A DNA stretch of 44,057 nt from assembly GCF_029813835.1 (NCBI RefSeq), contig NZ_JARVKV010000060.1:1-44057 (forward strand). Direction: 5' to 3'. Under the pieces are notes generated by a model. The model had not been told where the DNA came from. It ran no database searches and was given only the letters and a program-made list of their open reading frames with translations. The position numbers and the translations under genes were made by a program. Below are positions 1-8,060 of the stretch, piece after piece (position 1 is the stretch's first letter; each line of letters opens with the position of its first letter). This DNA is from Streptomyces sp. DH37. GTDB taxonomy: Bacteria > Actinomycetota > Actinomycetes > Streptomycetales > Streptomycetaceae.

Positions 1-22
1 GACCCGGCGTACCCGCCGGGTC
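1..22 (-). terminator. Hairpin terminator downstream of hrpB
   Basis: A perfect 9-bp inverted repeat (1-9 with 14-22) encloses a 4-nt loop, 34 nt beyond the stop of the minus-strand helicase gene. There is no U-tract, as is usual for high-GC actinobacterial terminators. The left edge is the window edge, so the stem may be longer. Confidence 0.5.
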
Positions 23-56
23 CGGGTCCGCCGGGACCGCCTGCCGGGGAGGAGCG

Positions 57-2690
57 TCAGCGCCCCCGTCCGGACGCCCCGCGCGCCGCGGCGGACGTAC
101 GCCCGGTCGGCTCCGCGGTCGCCGGGTCCTCGGGCCAGGGATGCCTGGGGTAGCGGCCGCGCAGCTCCGCCCGCACCGAGCGGTAGCCCTCGCGCCAGAA
201 CGACGCCAGGTCCGCGGTCACGGCGGCCGGACGCCCCGCGGGCGACAGCAGGTGCACCAGCAGCGGCACCCGGCCGCCCGCCAGCCGGGGCGCCTCCTGC
301 CACCCGAACAGCTCCTGGAGCTTGACCGCCAGCACCGGTCGCTCCCCGCCGTAGTCCACCCGTATCCGCGAGCCGGAGGGCACCTCGATCCGCTCCGGCG
401 CCAGCTCCTCCAGCCGGGCGGCCTCCCCGGTCGCCCACGGCAGCAGGGCGCTCAGCAGCCGCCCAGCGTCCGCGCGCTCCAGGTCGGCCCGCTGCCGGGC
501 CGGCCCCGGCAGCCCGCCCAGCCACTCGTCCGCCCGCGCCAGCAGCGCCTCGTCGGACACGTCCGGCCACGGCCCGCCCAGCTCCCGGTGGAGGAAGGCC
601 AGCCGCTGCCGCAGCGACACCGCCTCCCGCGTCCAGCGCAGCAGCCCCACGCCCTCGCGCCGCAGCCCCTCCAGCAGGGCCGCCCGCACCGCTGCGGGAT
701 CGGGGTCCCGGATCGGGCGGGAGGACAGCTCGACGGCGCCCAGCCGCTCCACGCGCCGGGCCACGACGTCGCGCCGCTCGGCCGACCACAGGACCTCCTC
801 GGCGTCCGCGTACAGCGCCCCCGCCGCCTCCCGCACCGTGTCCTCGTCGGTCACCGCGGCCAGCCGCACCCGCGCGGAGGCCGCCCCCACCGGCCGGTCC
901 GCGACGGCGACCGCCAGCCAGGGGGCGTCGCGCAGCCCGGAGCCGGGGGCGAGCTCGGCCCGGGTGCCGGAGACCATCAGATACGCGCGCTCACCGCGCG
1001 AGCGCGCCACCCGCTCGGGGAAGGCCAGCGCCACCACCAGGCCGGCGGCCGCCTCGTCGGACACACCGGACGCACCGGGCACACCGCCGGACGCTCCGGA
1101 CGCGTCCGCGGGGCCCTTCCGCCCGCGAAGGCCGCCGGGGAGGCTCCCGGACAGCGCGCCCTCCAGACGGCGCGCCTCCCGGCGCCAGCGGGCGGCGTAG
1201 GCGTCCCCGCCCCGGCGCGCGGCGCGCCACACCGCCGCCACCTCGTCGCCGTACTCCCGGGGCGGCTCCTCGCTCAGCAGCGCCACGACCTCCGCCGCCC
1301 GCCGCGCGCCCACCAGGGGCGCTCCGTCCAGCAGGGCCCGCGCCAGCCGGGGGTGCAGGCCGAGCGCGGCCATCGCCTCCCCGCGCCCGGTCGCCCGCCC
1401 GGCGCCGTCCACGGCGCCGATCGCGCGCAGCACCTTGCGGGCCGCGGCCATCGCCCCCTCGGGCGGCGGGTCGGGCAGCGACAGCCCGCGCGCCTCCGGA
1501 TCGCCCCAGCAGGCCGCGCGCAGCGCGAAGGCGGTGAGGTCCGCGACGGCGATCTCGGGGGAGGGGAAGCGCGGCAGCCGCTCGTGCCCGGCCTCGGGCC
1601 AGCAGCGGTACACCACTCCCGGCGCCTCGCGTCCGGCCCGTCCGGCGCGCTGCCGGGCCGACGCCTTCGAGGCCCGTACGGTCGTCAGCGCGCTCAGGCC
1701 CCGGGCGTGGTCGGTGCGCGGCTCGCGGGCCAGTCCCGCGTCCACCACCACCCGCACCCCGGGCACGGTCAGGCTGGACTCGGCGACCGACGTCGCCAGC
1801 ACCACCCTGCGCCGTCCGCCGCCACCGGCCAGCACCGCGTCCTGGACGGCCGCCGGGGCCCGCCCGTGTACCTGGAGCACCTCGGCGCCCGCGCCCGCCC
1901 CGCCGTCCAGCAGTGCGGCCACCCGCGCGATCTCCCCGACCCCGGGCAGGAAGCACAGCACGTCGCCGTCCTCCTCCCGCAGGGCCCGGCGCACCACGTC
2001 CGCGACGTGCTCCAGCAGGGCCGGGTCCACCCGCGTCCCGTGGGCGGGACGCACCGACCGGGGGCCGGGGGGCGGCGCCCACACCACCCGCACCGGATGG
2101 GCCGCTCCGGGCGCCTCCACCACGGGCGCGTCCAGCAGCCGGGCCCAGGCCCCGGCGTCGGTGGTGGCCGAGGCGGCGACCAGCCGCAGCTCCGGCCGCA
2201 GCGCGGCGCGCACGTCCAGCAGGAAGGCGGCGGCGGTGTCCGCGTCCAGATGGCGCTCGTGGCACTCGTCCAGCACCACCGCGTCCACCCCGGCCAGCTC
2301 CGCGTCGCGCTGGAGCCGCTGGAGCAGCACCCCGGTGGTCACCACCTCCACCGCGCACCCGGGGCCGACCGCGCGCTCCCCGCGCACGGTGAAACCGACC
2401 CGCCCGCCCACGTCCTCGCCCAGCAGCCAGGCCATCCGCCGCGCCGCGGCCCGCGCCGCGATGCGGCGCGGCTCGGCGACCACCACGCGCCGCACGGGGG
2501 CCCCGCCGGTCCCGCCGTCCTCGCCTGCCGGCCCGACCAGCCCGGCCAGGGCCAGCGGGACCAGGGTGGTCTTGCCCGTGCCCGGCGGGGCGCACAGCAC
2601 GGCCGCCCCGCGCCTCTCCAGCGCGTCGGCCAGAGCGGGCAGGGCGGAGCGTACGGGGAGCTGGTGGAGGACGTCGGTCCGCAGGGCCAT
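57..2690 (-). CDS. hrpB: ATP-dependent helicase HrpB (DEAH/RHA family)
   Basis: An 877-residue superfamily 2 helicase. Walker A is at residues 37-42 (GTGKTT), the DECH box at 141-144, motif III SAT at 174-176, and a GRAGR-type motif VI follows further on. After the RecA-like core come the helicase-associated and HrpB-specific C-terminal regions, and the length fits full-size HrpB (about 800-880). The ATG at 2690 puts the first conserved block (LPVRSALPALADAL) near the N-terminus; the open frame continues upstream through the next gene without homology, so the long version is rejected. A small lineage-specific insert rich in Ala/Ser/Gly (DNA near 1050-1110) lies in the middle. HrpB is an RNA helicase family member whose bacterial role is poorly defined. 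The methyltransferase gene 50 nt upstream is probably co-transcribed. Confidence 0.93.
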   Translation of the reverse strand: MALRTDVLHQLPVRSALPALADALERRGAAVLCAPPGTGKTTLVPLALAGLVGPAGEDGGTGGAPVRRVVVAEPRRIAARAAARRMAWLLGEDVGGRVGFTVRGERAVGPGCAVEVVTTGVLLQRLQRDAELAGVDAVVLDECHERHLDADTAAAFLLDVRAALRPELRLVAASATTDAGAWARLLDAPVVEAPGAAHPVRVVWAPPPGPRSVRPAHGTRVDPALLEHVADVVRRALREEDGDVLCFLPGVGEIARVAALLDGGAGAGAEVLQVHGRAPAAVQDAVLAGGGGRRRVVLATSVAESSLTVPGVRVVVDAGLAREPRTDHARGLSALTTVRASKASARQRAGRAGREAPGVVYRCWPEAGHERLPRFPSPEIAVADLTAFALRAACWGDPEARGLSLPDPPPEGAMAAARKVLRAIGAVDGAGRATGRGEAMAALGLHPRLARALLDGAPLVGARRAAEVVALLSEEPPREYGDEVAAVWRAARRGGDAYAARWRREARRLEGALSGSLPGGLRGRKGPADASGASGGVPGASGVSDEAAAGLVVALAFPERVARSRGERAYLMVSGTRAELAPGSGLRDAPWLAVAVADRPVGAASARVRLAAVTDEDTVREAAGALYADAEEVLWSAERRDVVARRVERLGAVELSSRPIRDPDPAAVRAALLEGLRREGVGLLRWTREAVSLRQRLAFLHRELGGPWPDVSDEALLARADEWLGGLPGPARQRADLERADAGRLLSALLPWATGEAARLEELAPERIEVPSGSRIRVDYGGERPVLAVKLQELFGWQEAPRLAGGRVPLLVHLLSPAGRPAAVTADLASFWREGYRSVRAELRGRYPRHPWPEDPATAEPTGRTSAAARGASGRGR

Positions 2691-2740
2691 GCCCCCATCC
2701 TCGCAGCGACCCGGAGGGCCTCCGGGCCGTGCCGGCCGCG

Positions 2741-3556
2741 TCAGTCGCGCTCGCAGACGAAGATCGCCGTGCCCGGGATCAGCCGGCCGCGCAGCGGCGA
2801 CCAGCCGCCCCACTCCTGCCGGTTCCACCCGGGCCACTCCGGCTCCACCAGGTCCACCAGGCGGAACCCCGCGGCGACGAGGTCGCGCACGCGGTCGCCG
2901 AGGGTGCGGTGGTGCTCGACGTAGACGGCGCGCCCCCGCTCGTCCTGCTCCACGTACGGCGTGCGGTCGAAGTAGGAGGCGGCCACCGTCAGCCCCTCCG
3001 GTCCCGGCTCGTCGGGGAAGGCCCAGCGGATCGGGTGCGTCACCGAGAACACCCAGCGACCGCCCGGCCGCAGGACGCGGTGCACCTCGCGCAGCACCCG
3101 CACCGGATCGGCGACGAAGGGCAGCGCCCCGTACGCGGAGCAGGCCAGGTCGAAGGAGCCGTCGGCGAAGGGCAGCGCCCCGGCGTCGGCCTGGACCAGG
3201 GGGAACGCCGGGGAGGAACCGCCGCCGATGCGCAGCGCGTGCTGGAGCTGCCGGTGCGAGATGTCCAGGGCCACCGGGCGCGCCCCCCGCGCCGCCAGCC
3301 AGCGCGAGCACTGCGCCGCCCCCGCGCCGACCTCCAGCACCGAGCGGCCGGCCAGCCCCTCCGCCGGGCCCAGCAGGCCGGCCCGCTCCTCGTCCAGGCC
3401 CTCCGGGCCCCACACGAAGCGGTCGTCGCCGAGGAAGCCGCCGTGCTCGCGCTGGTAGTCGTCGGCGTTCCGGTCCCACCAGCCGCGGCTGGCGCGGCTG
3501 CTCTCCGTGCCGTCCGCGTCGCGGCGGGCGACCTCTGGTTCGCTCTCTTGGTTCAT
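2741..3556 (-). CDS. Class I SAM-dependent methyltransferase
   Basis: A 271-residue methyltransferase. The glycine-rich SAM-binding motif I (VLEVGAGAAQ) lies near residue 72, followed by the acidic end of strand 2 (ALDIS), a motif near LACSAYGALPFV, and the post-motif LREVHRVLRPGG typical of Methyltransf_11/25 proteins. The substrate cannot be read from sequence; small molecules or quinone-like acceptors are common in this family. The ATG at 3556 is the only well-placed start. The gene lies 50 nt upstream of hrpB on the same strand, and a short palindrome (2710-2726) in the gap could attenuate transcription between them. Family assignment is firm; function is open. Confidence 0.9.
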   Translation of the reverse strand: MNQESEPEVARRDADGTESSRASRGWWDRNADDYQREHGGFLGDDRFVWGPEGLDEERAGLLGPAEGLAGRSVLEVGAGAAQCSRWLAARGARPVALDISHRQLQHALRIGGGSSPAFPLVQADAGALPFADGSFDLACSAYGALPFVADPVRVLREVHRVLRPGGRWVFSVTHPIRWAFPDEPGPEGLTVAASYFDRTPYVEQDERGRAVYVEHHRTLGDRVRDLVAAGFRLVDLVEPEWPGWNRQEWGGWSPLRGRLIPGTAIFVCERD

Positions 3557-3710
3557 GCTGCCCGTCGTCGTAGCCTTCGGTTCCGGCGCGCGGCCGGAGG
3601 AAACGGGGAGGGACCCCCGGGAGAGCCCCGGCGGAGGGGGAGGACGGGACGTGACTCCGGCGACTTGTGCCGGATATGGGATTCAAGTCCCGTGTGTCCT
3701 TGTTCGTGCA

Positions 3711-3739
3711 TTGACCCTGCCCGGCCGCCCCCGTATGCT
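3711..3739 (+). promoter_or_regulatory. Housekeeping-type promoter of rpsA
   Basis: TTGACC (3711-3716) and TATGCT (3734-3739) are separated by exactly 17 nt, close to the consensus of the principal sigma factor (HrdB). The predicted transcript starts near 3746 and leaves a leader of about 200 nt before rpsA. Confidence 0.75.
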
Positions 3740-3745
3740 ACAAGT

Positions 3746-3947
3746 TGCGCTGCGGGCCTGCGCGCCTCGGACGGAGCAGGTCGCGCTCGCATCTGTTGTA
3801 TGTCCCCTCGGTTGTCGAGGTGCTCGTGGTTTCCTCGGAGATCTTCGGTGAAGCACCTCTCAGGCTGTCCGGCTTCGGCAGTGCGATACGGGCTCTCGGC
3901 GTAGCAGTACCTACGACTTCAATGTCCGTACCGGAGCCCTTTTCCAC
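3746..3947 (+). promoter_or_regulatory. Long structured 5' leader of rpsA
   Basis: About 200 nt lie between the predicted transcription start and the rpsA ATG, with no ORF of note. The leader has a perfect 8-bp stem (GAGGTGCT 3817-3824 with AGCACCTC 3852-3859), smaller GC hairpins, and a lower GC content than the genes. Only a weak GGAG, 11 nt before the ATG, serves as Shine-Dalgarno. In E. coli, S1 represses its own translation through a structured rpsA leader with a poor SD; a similar role here is inference. This accounts for most of the 391-bp gap upstream of rpsA. Confidence 0.45.
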
Positions 3948-5456
3948 ATGACGAGCAGCACCGAGACCACCGTGACCACCCCGCAGGTTGCGGTTAACGA
4001 CATCGGTTCCGAGGAAGCCTTCCTCGCCGCGATCGACGAGACGATCAAGTACTTCAACGACGGCGACATCGTCGACGGCGTCATCGTGAAGGTCGACCGG
4101 GACGAGGTCCTGCTCGACATCGGTTACAAGACCGAAGGCGTCATCCCTTCCCGAGAGCTGTCGATCAAGCACGACGTCGACCCGAACGAGGTCGTCGCCG
4201 TCGGTGACGAGATCGAGGCCCTGGTCCTCCAGAAGGAGGACAAGGAGGGCCGCCTGATCCTCTCGAAGAAGCGCGCCCAGTACGAGCGTGCCTGGGGCAC
4301 CATCGAGAAGATCAAGGAAGAGGACGGCATCGTCACCGGTACCGTCATCGAGGTCGTCAAGGGTGGTCTCATCCTCGACATCGGCCTCCGCGGCTTCCTT
4401 CCGGCCTCCCTGGTCGAGATGCGTCGTGTCCGCGACCTCCAGCCGTACGTCGGCAAGGAGCTCGAGGCCAAGATCATCGAGCTGGACAAGAACCGCAACA
4501 ACGTGGTCCTCTCCCGCCGCGCCTGGCTGGAGCAGACCCAGTCCGAGGTCCGCCAGACCTTCCTCACCACCCTCCAGAAGGGCCAGGTGCGGTCCGGCGT
4601 CGTCTCCTCGATCGTCAACTTCGGCGCCTTCGTGGACCTGGGCGGCGTGGACGGTCTGGTCCACGTCTCCGAGCTGTCCTGGAAGCACATCGACCACCCC
4701 TCCGAGGTCGTCGAGGTCGGCCAGGAGGTCACGGTCGAGGTCCTGGACGTCGACATGGACCGCGAGCGCGTCTCCCTGTCGCTCAAGGCGACCCAGGAAG
4801 ACCCGTGGCAGCAGTTCGCCCGGACCCACCAGATCGGCCAGGTCGTGCCCGGCAAGGTCACCAAGCTGGTGCCGTTCGGTGCGTTCGTCCGCGTCGACGA
4901 GGGCATCGAGGGCCTGGTCCACATCTCCGAGCTGGCCGAGCGCCACGTGGAGATCCCGGAGCAGGTCGTCCAGGTCAACGACGAGATCTTCGTCAAGGTC
5001 ATCGACATCGACCTGGAGCGCCGCCGCATCAGCCTCTCGCTGAAGCAGGCCAACGAGTCCTTCGGCGCCGACCCGATGGCGGTCGAGTTCGACCCGACCC
5101 TGTACGGCATGGCCGCGTCCTACGACGACCAGGGCAACTACATCTACCCCGAGGGCTTCGACCCGGAGGCCAACGACTGGCTGCCGGGCTACGAGAAGCA
5201 GCGCGAGGAGTGGGAGCGCCAGTACGCCGAGGCGCAGCAGCGCTTCGAGCAGCACCAGGCGCAGGTCCTCAAGTCCCGCGAGGCGGACGCCCAGGCCGAG
5301 GCCGAGGGTGCCGGTGCGGGCGGCGGCCAGCAGGGCGGCGGCGCCGGTGGCGGCGGCGGCTCGTACTCCTCGGAGTCGAGCGACAACTCCGGCGCCCTGG
5401 CGTCGGACGAGGCCCTGGCGGCCCTCCGCGAGAAGCTCGCGGGCGGCCAGAGCTGA
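3948..5456 (+). CDS. rpsA: 30S ribosomal protein S1
   Basis: A 502-residue S1 protein with four S1/OB repeats, at about residues 38-108, 125-193, 211-279 and 296-366. Repeats 3 and 4 are the most canonical (FGAFVDLGGVDGLVH and FGAFVRVDEGIEGLVH). Actinobacterial S1 has four repeats rather than the six of E. coli. The rest is an extended tail with a Gln/Glu-rich stretch and a low-complexity Gly/Gln/Ser segment near residues 450-480, ending in an acidic/Ala helix. S1 binds mRNA at the 30S platform and helps unfold leaders. Codon use is strongly biased, as expected for a highly expressed gene. It has its own promoter and leader and is closed by hairpins at 5470-5490 and 5517-5554, so it is probably monocistronic. 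Confidence 0.97.
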   Translation: MTSSTETTVTTPQVAVNDIGSEEAFLAAIDETIKYFNDGDIVDGVIVKVDRDEVLLDIGYKTEGVIPSRELSIKHDVDPNEVVAVGDEIEALVLQKEDKEGRLILSKKRAQYERAWGTIEKIKEEDGIVTGTVIEVVKGGLILDIGLRGFLPASLVEMRRVRDLQPYVGKELEAKIIELDKNRNNVVLSRRAWLEQTQSEVRQTFLTTLQKGQVRSGVVSSIVNFGAFVDLGGVDGLVHVSELSWKHIDHPSEVVEVGQEVTVEVLDVDMDRERVSLSLKATQEDPWQQFARTHQIGQVVPGKVTKLVPFGAFVRVDEGIEGLVHISELAERHVEIPEQVVQVNDEIFVKVIDIDLERRRISLSLKQANESFGADPMAVEFDPTLYGMAASYDDQGNYIYPEGFDPEANDWLPGYEKQREEWERQYAEAQQRFEQHQAQVLKSREADAQAEAEGAGAGGGQQGGGAGGGGGSYSSESSDNSGALASDEALAALREKLAGGQS

Positions 5457-5469
5457 CCCGTCGGTGACC

Positions 5470-5490
5470 TGCCGGCCGCTCCGGCCGGCA
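5470..5490 (+). terminator. First hairpin downstream of rpsA
   Basis: A perfect 8-bp stem TGCCGGCC/GGCCGGCA with a 5-nt loop begins 14 nt after the rpsA stop. It may stabilise the mRNA 3' end or act with the stronger hairpin that follows. Confidence 0.45.
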
Positions 5491-5516
5491 CACGGTGACC
5501 CGCGGTAGCGCGCAGA

Positions 5517-5554
5517 CGCAGGGCCCCCTCCCCGTCCGGGGAGGGGGCCCTGCG
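5517..5554 (+). terminator. Strong rpsA terminator
   Basis: A perfect 17-bp GC-rich stem (5517-5533 with 5538-5554) with a 4-nt loop lies 60 nt after the rpsA stop. It is one of the strongest hairpins in the window and separates rpsA from the PAC2 gene. Confidence 0.8.
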
Positions 5555-5738
5555 GCGTTCCCCGGCCCCCCGGGGAAGGCCGAGGGGGCCGCCCCCGGTG
5601 CCCGGCGCGGCGCCGGACGTGGCACCATGCGTGATCACGGAGGTCTTCCGGTCACCCGACCCCTCACCCGACCACGGGAATGCGTGCACGGCGACGGACG
5701 TTGCCGACAGACGGAAGCGACACGGAGGAGCGGTAGCA

Positions 5739-6710
5739 GTGCTGGACCCACAGGGTTTGTACGCATGGGATCCGTCCGGCCTCGAGGAGGCCGAGGCGGC
5801 CGTCGGCGAGCCGGGCGGCGCCGGGCCCGTCATGCTCTACCACTTCGAGGGCTTCATCGACGCCGGCGAGACCGGCGGCCAGATCGTCGAGCGGCTGCTG
5901 GACCGTCAGCCGCACACGACCGTCGCCCGCTTCGACGCGGACCGCCTCATCGACTACCGCGCCCGCCGCCCGGTGATGACCTTCCGGCGCGACCACTGGG
6001 CGTCCTACGACACCCCCCGGCTGGAGCTGAGGCTGCTGCGGGACGCCACCGGCGCCCCCTTCCTGCTGCTGTCCGGCCCCGAACCGGACGTGGAGTGGGA
6101 GCGGTTCACGGCAGCCGTGCGCGAGATCGTCGAGCGGCTGGGGGTGAGGCTGTCCGTCGGTTTCCACGGCATCCCCATGGGCGTCCCGCACACCCGCCCC
6201 GTCGGCCTGACCCCGCACGGCAACCGCCTGGACCTCACCCCCGTGCGGCAGACCCCCTTCGACGAGGCCCAGGTGCCCGGCAGCGCCGCCGCGCTGCTGG
6301 AGCTGCGGCTGGCCGGGGCCGGTCACGACGTGCTGGGCTTCGCCGCGCACGTCCCGCACTACGTGGCCCGCTCCACCTACCCCGAGGCCGCCCTGACCGT
6401 CGTGGAGACGATCACCGCGGCCACCGGCCTGGTGCTGCCGGAGGTCACCCACGCGCTGCGCACGGACGCGCACCGCGTACAGGACGAGATCGAGCGGCAG
6501 CTCGCGGAGGGCGACGGCGAACTGGTCGCGGTCGTCCGGGGACTGGAGCAGCAGTACGACGCCATGGCCGGGGCCGAGACCCGCGGCAGCCTGGTCGCCG
6601 AGCCCACCGAACTGCCCTCCGCCGACGAGCTGGGCGAGGTCTTCGAACGCTTCCTCGCCGAGCGCGAGGGCGGGGACGGCGCCGGGGACACCGGCGGCCC
6701 CCGCCCCTGA
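5739..6710 (+). CDS. PAC2 family protein
   Basis: A 323-residue protein of the PAC2 (proteasome assembly chaperone 2-like) family. Visible family blocks include HFEGFIDAGETGGQI near the N-terminus and FHGIPMGVPHTRP in the centre. The C-terminal third is helical and acidic (VQDEIERQL ... EVFERFLAER). The GTG start at 5739 is chosen because GGAGGAG (5724-5730) sits 8 nt upstream; an in-frame ATG at 5598 would add residues with no family character and lacks a good SD. Actinobacterial PAC2 proteins are common and have been considered in connection with the 20S proteasome, but their function is not established. It lies between rpsA and coaE with its own upstream gap. Confidence 0.85.
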   Translation: MLDPQGLYAWDPSGLEEAEAAVGEPGGAGPVMLYHFEGFIDAGETGGQIVERLLDRQPHTTVARFDADRLIDYRARRPVMTFRRDHWASYDTPRLELRLLRDATGAPFLLLSGPEPDVEWERFTAAVREIVERLGVRLSVGFHGIPMGVPHTRPVGLTPHGNRLDLTPVRQTPFDEAQVPGSAAALLELRLAGAGHDVLGFAAHVPHYVARSTYPEAALTVVETITAATGLVLPEVTHALRTDAHRVQDEIERQLAEGDGELVAVVRGLEQQYDAMAGAETRGSLVAEPTELPSADELGEVFERFLAEREGGDGAGDTGGPRP

Positions 6711-6830
6711 CCCGCCCCGCCCGCCGCGCTTGGGTAGGGTGACGGCAGCCGCGGCGGGCGACCCCGCGCGCGGCGCGCGGCCCCGCCGTACGGCGCGGGG
6801 CGCGGGTACCGGACGTGTGGAGGCGCGGCC

Positions 6831-7436
6831 ATGCTCTCCGTGGGGCTGACGGGCGGAATCGGCGCGGGCAAGAGCGAGGTCTCGCGGCTGCTGGGCGGGT
6901 ACGGCGCCGTGATCGTCGACGCCGACAGGATCGCCCGCGAGGTCGTGGAGCCCGGCACCGAGGGGCTGGCCGCGGTGGTCGCCAAGTTCGGCCGGGAGGT
7001 CCTCGCGCCGGACGGCTCCCTGGACCGGGCCCGGCTCGGCTCCATCGTCTTCGGCGACCCGGAGAGGCTGAAGGCCCTCAACGCGATCGTCCACCCGCTG
7101 GTCGGGGCGCGCTCCGCCGAACTCCAGCAGGCGGCGGGCGACGACGCGGTCGTCGTCCACGACGTACCGCTGCTGGCCGAGAACGGCCTGGCCCCCCTCT
7201 ACGACGTGGTGGTCGTCGTCGACGCCTCCGCCGAGACCCGGCTCGACCGCCTGGTGCGGCTGCGCGGCATGGCCGAGGAGGAGGCCCGCGGCAGGATGGC
7301 CGCCCAGGCGACGCGCGAGCAGCGGCTGGCGGTCGCGGACGTCGTGATCGACAACGACGGCCCCCTGGAGAAGCTGGAGCCCCAGGTCGCCGAGGTCTGG
7401 CGGCGGTTGCGCGAACGCGCCGACGGACGCGCCTGA
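6831..7436 (+). CDS. coaE: Dephospho-CoA kinase
   Basis: A 201-residue P-loop kinase catalysing the last step of coenzyme A synthesis, phosphorylation of the ribose 3'-OH of dephospho-CoA. The P-loop is GGIGAGKS at residues 8-15; the family blocks VIVDADRIAREVV, LNAIVHPLV and HDVPLLAENG are all present. The length equals the single-domain bacterial enzyme. Some actinobacteria (mycobacteria) carry a C-terminal GrpB-like extension, which is absent here. The ATG at 6831 has GGAGG 7 nt upstream. A TAGGGT hexamer at 6735-6740 is a possible -10 box, without a clear -35. Confidence 0.96.
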   Translation: MLSVGLTGGIGAGKSEVSRLLGGYGAVIVDADRIAREVVEPGTEGLAAVVAKFGREVLAPDGSLDRARLGSIVFGDPERLKALNAIVHPLVGARSAELQQAAGDDAVVVHDVPLLAENGLAPLYDVVVVVDASAETRLDRLVRLRGMAEEEARGRMAAQATREQRLAVADVVIDNDGPLEKLEPQVAEVWRRLRERADGRA

Positions 7437-7480
7437 ACCGCCGGCGGCGGACCCCGGCGCCCGCGGCGGACCGCGCGTGC

Positions 7481-7507
7481 TTGACCGGTGTCCGCGCCGG
7501 GAAGACT
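7481..7507 (+). promoter_or_regulatory. Possible promoter of the TPR gene
   Basis: TTGACC (7481-7486) and AAGACT (7502-7507) are separated by 15 nt, slightly short for a housekeeping promoter. It would give a leader of about 175 nt. Three copies of GACGTCC (7572, 7581, 7592) follow in that leader. Confidence 0.3.
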
Positions 7508-7688
7508 CCCCCGCACCAGGGCGCGAGGGAATACGCCCGCGCGACGGCGCGTTGCCGTGGCGGTACACCACGACGTCCGTGACGTCCCGCAGACGTCCCG
7601 TGACGCCCCCGGAACCACCATTCGTACCCGAGGACCCGTGGTCCCGCGTCCGCGTGACGCGGCCGATCCCGGTCGAGGAGGCGTCGAC

Positions 7689-8060
7689 GTGCACGAGGCC
7701 ACGCCCGAGACCCATGTCATCCAGTACCGCGCGGCGGAGCAGCTGCTGGCCGCCCGTGACCCCAGGGGGGCGCTGAAGCTCCTGGAGTCCGTGGTCGAGA
7801 CCTTTCCGGAGAAGACCTCCGTCCGCCTGCTGCGCGCCCGCGCCTTCTTCCTCAGCGCCCAGCTGCGCGCCGCCGAGGAGGAGTTCCAGGTCGTCCTGGA
7901 GCGCGAGCCGGACAACTCCTTCGCGCACTTCGCGCTCGGCCGCACCCTGGAGCGCGCGGGCCGCGACGACGAGGCGCTGCGCCACTTCCGCCTGGCGGCG
8001 GCGCTGGATCCCCGGCCGGACTTCTGGGAGGCCGCCCGCTTCGGCGACCGCGCCGCCTGA
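7689..8060 (+). CDS. Small tetratricopeptide-repeat protein
   Basis: A 123-residue protein made almost wholly of helical TPR-type repeats: QYRAAEQLLAARDPRGALKLLE, then LRARAFFLSAQLRAAEEEFQ and FAHFALGRTLERAGRDDEALRHF, with the typical Ala/Gly/Pro spacing of three 34-residue units. The GTG at 7689 is preferred over the upstream ATG at 7488 because GAGGAG ends 8 nt before it and the extra N-terminus is Arg/Pro-rich and not repeat-like. TPR proteins are protein-interaction scaffolds; the partner is unknown. The 3' half overlaps the run-on tail of the convergent minus-strand gene. Confidence 0.85.
   Translation: MHEATPETHVIQYRAAEQLLAARDPRGALKLLESVVETFPEKTSVRLLRARAFFLSAQLRAAEEEFQVVLEREPDNSFAHFALGRTLERAGRDDEALRHFRLAAALDPRPDFWEAARFGDRAA

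Noticed and set aside
57..3686. 1209-codon frame covering hrpB and the methyltransferase region
   Set aside because: Only the part from 2690 downward has helicase character. The upstream part is an out-of-frame reading of the methyltransferase gene, rich in Arg/Gly/Pro.
3660..3700. tRNA-like T-arm (GGGATTCAAGTCCC) upstream of rpsA
   Set aside because: The loop size is wrong, and no acceptor stem, D-arm or anticodon arm can be built around it.
5598..5738. Longer N-terminus for the PAC2 protein
   Set aside because: The GTG at 5739 has a strong, well-spaced SD and the added 47 residues show no family resemblance.
7477..7776. 99-codon ORF upstream of the TPR gene
   Set aside because: It overlaps the TPR gene out of frame, is Pro/Arg-rich and has no SD; the region is better read as a leader.
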